In this document: positions 49,261-57,669 of the stretch, piece after piece
Position numbering within the stretch: position 1 is the first letter of the stretch
How the letters are laid out: each line of letters begins with the position of its first letter
Assembly: GCF_001949145.1 (NCBI RefSeq)
Contig: NW_019091378.1
Span: 1,501,390 to 1,559,058, forward strand
DNA: 57,669 nucleotides
Reading direction: 5' to 3'
From: Acanthaster planci
Lineage: Eukaryota > Echinodermata > Asteroidea > Valvatida > Acanthasteridae
Translations under genes and position numbers: made by a program
Notes under the pieces: model-generated
Told to the model about the DNA's origin: nothing
Databases searched by the model: none
What the model saw: only the letters and a program-made list of their open reading frames with translations

Positions 49261-52181
49261 ACTAAAAATGAACAGGCCCTCTGTTGACTGATTGCCGAAC
49301 ATGAAAACCTTTGCAAATCTGCAGTGGGGTGTTATAGATTACGTAATTGAGAACCAGCTTTGCTAATGTATTCGATTTTGATTTTAAAAAGGTCATTTTC
49401 AGTCAAACTTCTCTGGCCCTTGTTTGCATCATTCCAAATGGATTTTCTTCAAGGGGCTAGGCAAGGCCGGTTGAGGCGAAGTACGGCTGCCTTTGAGCTT
49501 GCTCAGTACATAGACTAAAGACCTCAAGTAATTACCACAACTGAGCAATTAAGCAAATCTTTCTATCCTACATGACGAAATTTCACGAAAGGAAATGGGG
49601 GGGGCTGGACGATCATATTTATCGGAGTGGAGGGAATGCTTGCCAGTGGAGTAACTCGGGGTTGGAATATTTTCAGCGAAACTCTGTGCCTCGCGAAAGT
49701 GCCATCCCTCCTCAAGTGGAAATTGTGAAATATGCACAACCTGTACACAAGCCTTCCACAATTAAGTTATTTGCTTTTAGTGTTCCGTCCACAGATTCCT
49801 CCATAGAAATTCCACGATTGAGCCATAGTTTTGGCATAGCTACAGTCCTGTTGCTGGGGGCGGCCCCTCTGCCCCATACCCCCCTCTGATGGGCCTGCAT
49901 TACTGATGAAACTGAATAGTTCTTCACTGCGTTTAATAAAAAACACACACTCAAAAAAAAAAAAACACCAAAGCAAACCGCCCCCTCAGAAAGCTGCCCC
50001 CTTCAAAAACAAACCTCCTAACACTAAACCAATGTTACTTCAATTAAATGGCAGCACCAGAAATCCACACACTGCACGAAACCACTAACCATCTGATGTC
50101 ACAAATCATGGCACTATTTCTTGCTGAAGCAATTTGTGACTTGTTTGAAGTGGGATTTGGCCGAGTACAAATATATCTAAGAATCTTTTTCTGCTGAACA
50201 ACTTGTGTGAAATTGGGCCAAGGCACTGCGAGCAGTGCTAGACTTATATACAAGGCAACATGTGTTATTTCAGCAAGTCAAGTTTGTTTCATTTGCTACA
50301 AATTAAAATATGGTACATTTTCCACACATGGGGGGGGCAACAGGGCCATGTTCCCAAATGGGGCCAATTTGTTTGGAGGGGGAACAGTGAGAGAAAGCCA
50401 TTTTAGGGGATTATTATATGTCCCTTCCCAAAGCAGACGCATGTAAAGAACCCAAAAATTAAGCCTTTCCCCTCTGAAAGCCAATGAAAGTTTACAATTT
50501 CTGTCTCTCACACCCCCAAAAACTGGGCCTCCCAAAAAGTCTGTTTTGGATCTCCCCTTTGTCTATTTCTGAATCAAGGGAGCCTCCTTGATTGGGAATA
50601 TTCCACTCTTAACGCACAACCTGTTGGAAGTACAGATCAACTGAAGCATTAAAAAGGGATCAATATTCGCTGCAATATCAGAGCTCAATGTCTTTGTGTA
50701 TCATGTTGCTTCCAAGGTTATGTCTTCACTTCTTTGTAAAAAGCTTGAAAAGACACTTAATACTTTCTCCATTGCATTTGAACAACAAACAAGGCCCTTG
50801 GTGTAATCGTTGCAATGACTTAGTTTTGCTGGGAATTTATATCAGTTTCATCACCGCATACTTAAAACATTACTCCCCAATCTATGCCAACAGCATTCAG
50901 AAGCAATGAAGAAAGCCTTCATACAAGCTTGCTCTAGAAAAATTTCTTTATTGTGGCTACTGATCATGATTAATTGAAGGCAAAATTCACACTTATTACA
51001 CATTGTGTTAGCATTTAACTTGTCATGGCTTTATGCTTTAATTGTTTGCAAAGATTTGAAACATACTTTGTAGATATACAATTCTCATCATTCCTTTTAT
51101 GTTCAGCCTGTTTTAAACTTCAGCAAAGGAGTGAGTTCACTCAGTCTGCAAATAAAAACACTCGGATTTTGTTGCATCACAGTGAACAACCTTTACTCAA
51201 ATCCTGGCTCTGGTATTGTACTGGTTTGCAATTGCACATGCTGAGGACTTCAGTATCACATCCAGCAAGTGTACTGAGATACAACGTGCATTCTGAGTAC
51301 TTGGACTTCCCAATATGGAGAGCAATACATGTTGTGTTACAATATTATATCGTGTACATTTCTGGTACACTGCTACAGGTTCTTCATTACTACTGACGAC
51401 TACTCACAAAAGATGGCATTGGATAGCCAAGGCACAAGGCTCTGTGTTAACTTCAGATTTTTTTGTTTTGTTTTTGTTTGTTTTAGAAACGTTATGAGCA
51501 GGGCAAGAAATGTTCCAGTCAGAAAAACCAAGGAAGTGGTCACATTGCCATATACAGGAATAGATTGCAGGGGCTAAATGACTTTTTCTTTCCTCCATTA
51601 ACAATTGTCCCATTATTTGTAATTGCCAAAAGGAATACTCAACGCCCCTCAAAAAGTGCTAGTATGTTTACTAAAGTATTGACACTTCCAATTAAAAATC
51701 AGGGGGAGGTCAACTTTCCCCACCCCTCGCTAGAAATGCAACTGCCCTTTCAGTTCATGAAACAAAGCCATGTTTGTCAGACTTTGTGTCAAGACATCAA
51801 AATCCTTCTCATTGAAAACATTCAGTTCCCACTGTATCAGTTAATTCCCAGGAATGTTTGGGTGAATTCCCAATTTACAACACTGCTGGACAGAGAGCTG
51901 ACAGGTTCGTATGCAACCTTCTTGTAACTTTCTTGTACAATGTCAGTAAGTGCATATAAAGACAATTTTGAAGACTTTCACAAAATCAAAATGGATTGAA
52001 CTTTTGGAGAGAAAAAAAAAAGTTAGATTAATTGTTATGCAATGAGACTGAAAGAAGACAGCGTTCCAGGTGTGCAACCCCAACTCAAATGGTTGGGGGG
52101 AAAAAATCAAGCAATAGTTTAAAAAAAAATCAAATTTCAACGGAAAAAAAAATTATGTCAATATAATGTACACAGCGTACT

Positions 52182-52251
52182 TTAACCCTCACACTCCAAA
52201 ATCCTCCAATTTCAATACGATTTTACATACACCCTAGGGGGTTAGGGTTAA
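52182..52251. mobile_element. 70-bp TTAA-flanked mini-MITE, copy 1
   Basis: Flanked by TTAA at both ends (52182-52185 and 52248-52251), with inner ends CCCTCACA and complementary CCCTAACC. The middle contains CCTCCAATTTCAATACGATT and CCCTAGGG. It is the reverse-complement counterpart of the element at 56044-56113 and exactly the same length. The TTAA plus CCCT ends suggest a piggyBac-mobilised fragment. Confidence 0.8.
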
Positions 52252-52489
52252 TGATTGTACCCTGTGCAGGTCTAGAGTGGTTGTGTGTTGAAAAAAAAAG
52301 CTTTGTGTAAATGTACACATGGAAGACACAATGCATTTGTGGGATTTTTAAATGAAAAAAATAACATTACTTTGAGCGTATTCCTTATAGATCAACTTTA
52401 AAAAGCAGAGATATTTGCTTATACCACACCCTTGTAACAACAGTTGACAAACTATTTCCAAATACAAGATTACAGGGTATTTTAATTGT

Positions 52490-52640
52490 TTGTGTCCAAA
52501 GCAGTTTGACTGCAACAATGTTACAGGTTATTCCCCCACACAGACCAGCAACAACCAACAACTGGGTTGACATCTTTGCCACTCTCAGACACGGACGCTC
52601 ATTTTGCATCCATGTTGATGCCAATGAAGAGGTGCAAGAA
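52490..52640 (-). pseudogene. Decayed tandem duplicate of the second gene's last coding exon
   Basis: On the minus strand this segment parallels the real terminal exon and its first 3' UTR bases about 170 bp away. The real ISLETKRVSVSDNGNNVD reads here as G-I-N-M-D-A-K-stop-A-S-V-S-E-S-G-K-D-V-N. A length difference of about five bases then shifts the frame, although the final L-V-x-x-x-E-stop is still visible as LVCVGE-stop in another frame. The 3' UTR piece GCAGTTAAACTGCT/GCAGTCAAACTGCT is shared. It has an in-frame stop and a shift, and no acceptor was seen, so it is a relic. Confidence 0.8.
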
Positions 52641-52698
52641 TATTTGAATGTTCATATTAAGTGTCTACAGCAGTTTAACTGCGACAATCTCATGTGAG

Positions 52699-52904
52699 CT
52701 ACTCCACCATATAGACCAGCACCGAACCCGCGTCTACATTGTTGCCGTTGTCGGACACCGACACTCGCTTGGTCTCAAGGCTGATACTGAAGGTGGCCTG
52801 GCTGCCAATCCCAGTCCGGCCCTCCATTGGCTGCTGGAACTTTGGCATCTTGCGCGGCCCCAGATCGGGATCATTGTAACGTAGTATCTTGACCCTGTTC
52901 ACGT
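52699..52904 (-). CDS. Unrecognised gene, terminal coding exon
   Basis: Acceptor TTTTCGTTCCTAG, 206 bases, stop TAG at 52699-52701. It opens with AC, which forms an Asp codon with the G ending the previous exon. It encodes 67 residues beginning VNRVKILRYNDPDLGPRKMP and ending GSVLVYMVE. I do not recognise the family. The exon has no hydrophobic segment or signal; alternating hydrophobic residues near the end suggest beta strands. It has raised CpG and GC relative to the introns. A decayed duplicate lies just downstream. The poly(A) site is not certain; an ATTAAA lies at 52481-52486 on this strand. Confidence 0.82.
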
Positions 52905-53634
52905 CTAGGAACGAAAACAACCAAGAGACTCCTAGTATACCAAAAAGGGCAATTCCATGAAACTGTAGAAACTGGTCACACCCTTACCAGTTTCATTATC
53001 ATTTGCAATTCACCAACAAGAATAAAGTTTTCAAACAGTGAAAGTAAGTAAAAGGGAATTGTACAACCCAATATGTCAACAGTTTCTCTTAAATAGGCAA
53101 CTGTGTCAGCAGCAAAAATATAATTCCTGGATGCATATCACCTTGTTAACTGAACAGACGTAAGGGAAAGGAACATCCAACTGAGGCAGGAAAACAGCAA
53201 GTAGATACTTTGAAAGTTCCTCAATTGATCAATGGGTCTGGTGTTTGGATAACATCAAAGGACAAATGGAAAACTGCAGAAGTTTTACTAAGATGCCAAA
53301 GTGGTCCAAAACATCCAAAACAACCAGTTTCACCCAATATAGGACATAAAAATCTCCACCACCCAAAAAAAAACAAGAACTGAAGAAACCCTTCATAATC
53401 AGTAATACAAACAAAATAAAAAACAACACAAAAGTCAATATGCTTTGATAAAACTCTTTAAGACTCTTCAAACCTTTGTTTTTCATTGTTGTTCCAATCT
53501 TTTTATTTGACAGTTCTGGTTTACCTAACAAGATACAGTGCCTTGTTCCAACAACATCATTGCTCAGAACATTCACTGTAATGCTTTTCAAAGTTGCTTT
53601 TCAAGTCAACCTACTTCACAAAGCTATTCAGTAC

Positions 53635-53767
53635 CTTTAATTCCTCGATCCTGCTTAGCAATGCGGTTGGCTACCTTGGCAACCGTGTCCCCTTGCCTGA
53701 TGGGAACGTCCAGGGTGAAGTGACCACTGTGGGGTTGGGGGTTCACCATCTTCACAACTACACTTGA
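53635..53767 (-). CDS. Unrecognised gene, penultimate coding exon
   Basis: Acceptor TTCTTCTGCAG, donor AAAG|GTACTG, 133 bases, phase 0 in and phase 1 out. It encodes SSVVVKMVNPQPHSGHFTLD, then V-P-I-R-Q-G-D-T-V-A-K-V-A-N-R-I-A-K-Q-D-R-G-I-K. Both phases agree with the flanking exons, which strongly supports the model. The family is not recognised. The 730-bp intron that follows contains a perfect 9-bp-stem hairpin (GAAACTGGT/ACCAGTTTC, 52968-52994). Confidence 0.82.
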
Positions 53768-53938
53768 CTGCAGAAGAACAAACCAGATATACTTTCCATT
53801 GAATCAACAGAGCTTAAATCAATCAAGAAGTCAATTTGATTGGGGGGTTTAATGAGCAAATGGAATTTTCTGTGACCATTTCCCTTTCTTTCCTTCTTTC
53901 TACAAGCACTTAAGAAGTCACCCAATATAGATAGATAC

Positions 53939-54034
53939 CTCAGCTCTGAAGATAGAGAATGGCTTTCCAGGACAGCATTCCTCCTGAATCTTATCAGTGG
54001 CCTCTGAGCTAAACTTGACCTCCAACCCCTCCAG
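53939..54034 (-). CDS. Unrecognised gene, third-last coding exon
   Basis: Acceptor TTCACTGCAG, donor TGAG|GTATCT, 96 bases, phase 0 at both ends. It encodes LEGLEVKFSSEATDKIQEEC followed by C-P-G-K-P-F-S-I-F-R-A-E. It joins in frame to SSVVVKMV of the next exon over a 171-bp intron. The exon before it should end in phase 0, but I could not find one before the right edge. The visible C-terminal part totals 144 residues including the split Asp codon. Confidence 0.8.
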
Positions 54035-56043
54035 CTGCAGTGAAGAAAATTCATTCATTTCCAGCTTATCTCCAAACCACAAGTTATGAAGACAATTTAA
54101 TCTAGTACAACTGTTGAGGAACACAATACCAAATGCAGGTTGCACATTAGGTTTGAAATATTAATAACAGCATTAGAAATGAGATAAGTTGCAGTGTTTT
54201 GTGGAATTCTCTACACTTACATATTACAGATAGCGTCCATCTACATGTAGTTTCTGGGCAATGTAAATTTCCAGTTTATGCTTAGTTCATGGTCAAAGTG
54301 AATGTTGAGGCCAACGTGTGGAAAAATTTCTCCTCAGCATGCACACATCCATGGGAAAGTATACAAGCAGTGATGCTGGTGCAATGAAGGCCCAAATTTC
54401 TGTTTCGTTTTTTCCCCCAAAACAGTGCTGGCAGATCAAAGTTTGCGTTTTCTACAAATTTCTCCATGCCCTACCAGTTCAACAAGGAGAAAGCTGATCT
54501 CAATTGAAACATAAGAAGCCTGCTTGTGTTGACTGCCATTGCTTGCTTGTGACCACTGCCATAAATGCTGGCCAATTTAAATGTGAGCAGTGTTTTCTTG
54601 GACAACCGGTCCACCAAATTCTCTGCTTTGTCCATCTTCCAATTAAAAAAAGGATTTGGCTGTAGCCATCTCAAATCTCCATACTTTTCAATTACCCCTG
54701 TGCTGACAGAATCCTTCCAACTAAAGTGCAAGCTATCACACAGAGAATGTACAATCAAGTAAGACCATGTGACATGGCACTAAAAACTGCATAGATCTGC
54801 AATCATTCCTGTCATTCAATGCAACTTTCCTTCATACATCATGATGAACATCTGCAATCACTCTTCTGTCAAGAGTGATTATTTTCAAAATGTTTCCTAC
54901 ATGACGTGTACATGTCCTAGTTGACCATCCACATGAAAAGAATGGTTGGTGCAAATAGTTGGAGCTGTGAATATTTAAGTCAAATACTGTACTTTCATCC
55001 TAAGTGCACACTCGTACATGTACAAAACTGTACAAAAAGTTTCTTCTCTTTCTCAAAACTAAACAAATTTCTTGAAATTTTTGATAAACAGTGAAGAAGG
55101 AATGATATTTTATTATTGACGGCCATCTTGGAGGTGGATGCTTTTGTGAGTAGACATCATCTCGCATTTTTTGTTTTTGAATTCAGAGTACAGTCCATCA
55201 TTTGCAGTTATCCAATCGTAAAAGTAACAAATATTGTTGAAAAGCCTACTTTGGTCATGAGACCCAAAATCCCTGTGAAATTTTTCTTTCTGGCAAGCTG
55301 CCATTTTGAAAAAAACAATGGGAGCCAGCCATTTCAAATGATGGGTCTGAAGATGCATTTTGGAAAAATTGCCATTAGGAGTGCACGCAAGCGTTGGCAT
55401 GACATCGTTGGTTCATAATTTGTTAGTGACATCGCATAGCCACATTCGGAAAAAAGTGAAAACGAGTTTCCGACACTGAATTTGGGCACAATTCAAATCA
55501 CAACTAAACAGCTTTTGATCTGAAATTATTCTGACTTAGGCCTAGTTCGTCGCCTCAAAGGAATAAATTATGTGACCTATTGTGGGTATGAACCCCATAT
55601 CAATGTGTGTTTTGAGTGTTCTTTACAAACAATACAGCCAATTTACAGCATAGTACCCAGCACATCAATAGTCTGAGTACTATACCTACCGTCTGCTTTA
55701 CCTTTGGTAAACAATACTTATGGAACACTTTGCTTTTGGGGGACACCATGTTTGTTGAGATTTAATACCCACTACAGGTCATGTGACTTAGCAAGCGAAA
55801 CCGGTCTCTACAATGAAACACACGACAATATCATTTTCCACACACTCCGTTGCACTTCAGGTACATGTAATTGGTTTCATTTCATCCGTAAATAATTCCA
55901 TTTCATCAAACCAGCACCTTGAACATCAGGCATATGTTTACTTTGAAAACACGTATTGCACATTCACTTCTGTATAAAAATGAACAAAAGAAAAACAAAA
56001 CCCTTAACAGCTGTATCTACATGGCTTTTTTAAAAATATATAT

Positions 56044-56113
56044 TTAACCCTAAATCCCTAGGGTGTATGTAAAATCGTATTGAAATTGGAGGATTTGTGA
56101 CTGTTAGGGTTGA
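56044..56113. mobile_element. 70-bp TTAA-flanked mini-MITE, copy 2
   Basis: It starts TTAACCCTAAATCCCTAGGG and contains GTATGTAAAATCGTATTGAA, the reverse complement of copy 1's interior. The right end is AGGGTTGA, so its TTAA has mutated to TTGA. It is exactly 70 bases, like copy 1, and in the opposite orientation. Confidence 0.8.
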
Positions 56114-57335
56114 GAATGAAATGAAGAAACGATCTAAAAATTGAAAGTCCTGGGAATCTGCTATATCCAAAATCAGTATTTAACTGCCGAAGGGACTGCT
56201 AAAAGCAGCCAAGGTCGGGGGGAGGACAAAAAATTGATTAATATCTGGAGTTAACAGGTTGCCACGGAAACTGTGTAACAGCTAAGAACTCGCAGTTAAG
56301 GAGACTGCCAATGCCAATTTATGTGGCCAGGAATCGATGACTGGAGTCCGATGCCGACATTTTCACAAACATTGAAGGATTGTTCGGGGGAGGGGAAAGG
56401 GAAGACTTTTAACTTTAGTACTCGGTATGAGCAGACTGTTAATATCACCTCAGTGGCATCATTAATGAGACTGGACAAAACTCCCATGAGAAAGCAAATC
56501 TTTGAAAAAACAAAAAAGGATTGCTGTTCTACTAAGAAGCTGACTGATTAGGTGTTTTTTTGAAAATCATCTGATAACCTTTACTGGTCTTATTTATCAA
56601 ATAAACAAAATTTTCTATGACCATTTCGATTTTTTGGAAAACAAAACTGAATCATAAATTAATTTCTTAAACTGTGCATGCTTGAAAGAAATGCCACAAA
56701 TACATACACAGCAGAATTCCTCAATATGATTGCGTTTGAGCACATCAAATCTAATTAACATCAAACATGAAGTTCCATCCTGTAGGTTGGTTTTCACAAG
56801 GGTAACAATTATGTCCCATCCATTTGGATGTAATACCCAGGTTGAAACTTCCTCGCTGAATGTCACATTGTACCAGGGAAAAAAAAATCAAATATTTTGG
56901 GTCGTGTTCTAATTTCTCCCCTCCTTCAAGATGAAAAAAAAAAAGACCAGCAACAAACGACTGGCCCTCACAGCATTATGCACAATCTACGCAGCAACTA
57001 AAGACGTCACTACCGGGCGTAATCTGTAATCTCCTGTAAAGCATGGAAATTATCCAGAAAACTAAAAAACCAACCCTCCATTTTAGACAGTGAAGCATCA
57101 TCGCTATGGCAACCATCCTTACGCGAAGGACAGCTTTAACGACAGCATCAATCTATTCAAAGGTAGTAGCAGCTGTTTTGAGGTTGTTTTTTTCTTCCTG
57201 CGATTTCTTTTTGTTGGAAGCTGCTGCAGACCCTCCTCTTAGGCTAACAAGCACTTGACAATAGAGGCAGCATTTGTTAAGGTCAGAGTAAGTCTTGCGG
57301 AAGGGCAGAGCTAATAGTTGGTTCCTGAGTTATCG

Positions 57336-57349
57336 GTTGCCATGGCAAT
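57336..57349. promoter_or_regulatory. RFX X-box-like motif
   Basis: GTTGCCATGGCAAT, the same 14-mer as at 38706. It lies in the upstream intron of the unrecognised gene. A regulatory role is inferred. Confidence 0.4.
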
Positions 57350-57669
57350 CTCTCTGTCAGCAAGGCGCCCGAGACAAAGACAGAAGACATCTTACAAAGC
57401 AAACAATGCCATCATTATCAGCCGCGTGGAACACCGAGGCCACTTTCATTGGCTGAAGTGGAAGGAAACGGGCGTATTGATACACACTACAGTTCAATTG
57501 ATTTCAACCTCCCCTCATCTCCCTTTTCTGTACACACCCGTGATGTAATAATGAGCAACCAACGTGTGCTTGGTCACGCGAAAAAATACACTGCATTTTG
57601 ACACGTTTTACAAGCAACAGTTTGTATTCTTATACATGACACTCCTGCCATTTTATTCCATGCTATATC

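Larger units (their letters stand above)
34380..52181. other. Intergenic or 5' region between PPEF and the next gene
   Basis: About 17.8 kb with no exon I can support. ACATGT patches occur at 34.74, 35.28, 39.41, 40.06, 42.05 and 44.09 kb. X-box-like motifs lie at 38.71 and 41.93 kb, a hairpin at 45.55 kb and a CpG-rich patch at 48.6-49.3 kb. Upstream non-coding exons of PPEF could lie here, but no clear sequence proves it. Confidence 0.6.
54035..57669. other. Upstream intron of the unrecognised gene, to the window edge
   Basis: About 3.6 kb with no exon that fits by phase and splice sites. It contains the second 70-bp TTAA element and an X-box-like motif at 57336. Open frames at 54471-54758 and 55113-55400 (minus strand) have no fitting splice sites. 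Confidence 0.6.

Noticed and set aside
49767-50088. Opposing open frames with K- and P-rich translation near 49.9 kb
   Set aside because: They result from A-rich and C-rich simple sequence and occur on both strands.
50185-50225. Resemblance of TGAAATTGGGCC to the MITE B terminus
   Set aside because: Only about 12-20 bases match, and no opposite terminus was found.
54471-54758. 95-residue open frame on the minus strand upstream of the unrecognised gene's exons
   Set aside because: Its possible donor (TG|GTAGGG) would leave phase 2, whereas the next exon needs phase 0. No good acceptor, no recognisable domain.
55113-55418. Overlapping open frames of about 95-100 residues on both strands
   Set aside because: Both strands are open, no splice sites fit the neighbouring gene and no family is recognisable. 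Best read as chance.

Overview
This window is animal nuclear DNA. Protein-coding information sits in short exons with GT-AG introns, separated by long AT-rich, repeat-rich introns; there are no operons or long bacterial-type reading frames. The repeats (CR1/L2-like LINE remnant, piggyBac-type and other MITEs, tRNA-headed SINE pieces, and a dense scatter of the palindromic hexamer ACATGT) suggest a marine invertebrate, most likely a deuterostome such as an echinoderm or hemichordate. That placement is an impression and was not tested by alignment.

Positions 664-34379 (minus strand) hold most of a PPEF/rdgC-type protein phosphatase gene, the EF-hand phosphatase of sensory cells. I could join ten coding exons with consistent phases: 34325-34379, 24167-24294, 19595-19682, 17491-17760, 16381-16427, 6808-6974, 3981-4020, 2684-2845, 1338-1625 and 664-806. 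Together they encode the first 462 residues: an MGC lipidation start, an IQ calmodulin-binding motif, and the whole PPP catalytic core (GDLHG, GDFVDRG, GNHED, HGG, RGGG, RSHE). The C-terminal EF-hand exons must lie beyond the left edge. The first coding exon encodes only 18 residues and is followed by a 10-kb intron.

The PPEF introns are full of mobile DNA. A 5'-truncated LINE with a pentanucleotide tail lies at about 11.3-13.4 kb. Two copies of one MITE family lie at 5.1 and 25.5 kb. A 245-bp MITE and a 396-bp TTAA-flanked piggyBac-type MITE lie side by side at 27.4-28.1 kb. There is an in-frame 24-bp minisatellite next to exon 4, and several near-perfect RFX X-boxes.

Positions 34.4-52.5 kb separate the two genes. 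I found no coding exon there, only repeats, scattered candidate regulatory stretches and a CpG-rich promoter-like patch at 48.6-49.3 kb.

Positions 52699-54034 (minus strand) carry the last three coding exons of a second gene whose protein I do not recognise. Its final coding exon has a decayed tandem duplicate directly downstream (about 52490-52640). The rest of this gene lies off the right edge. A 70-bp TTAA-flanked MITE occurs on both sides of these exons in opposite orientation.

I saw no evidence of a new multi-gene system. The most distinctive points are the duplicated terminal exon, the in-frame intronic minisatellite, the 70-bp TTAA elements and the cluster of X-boxes around a ciliary/sensory-type gene.
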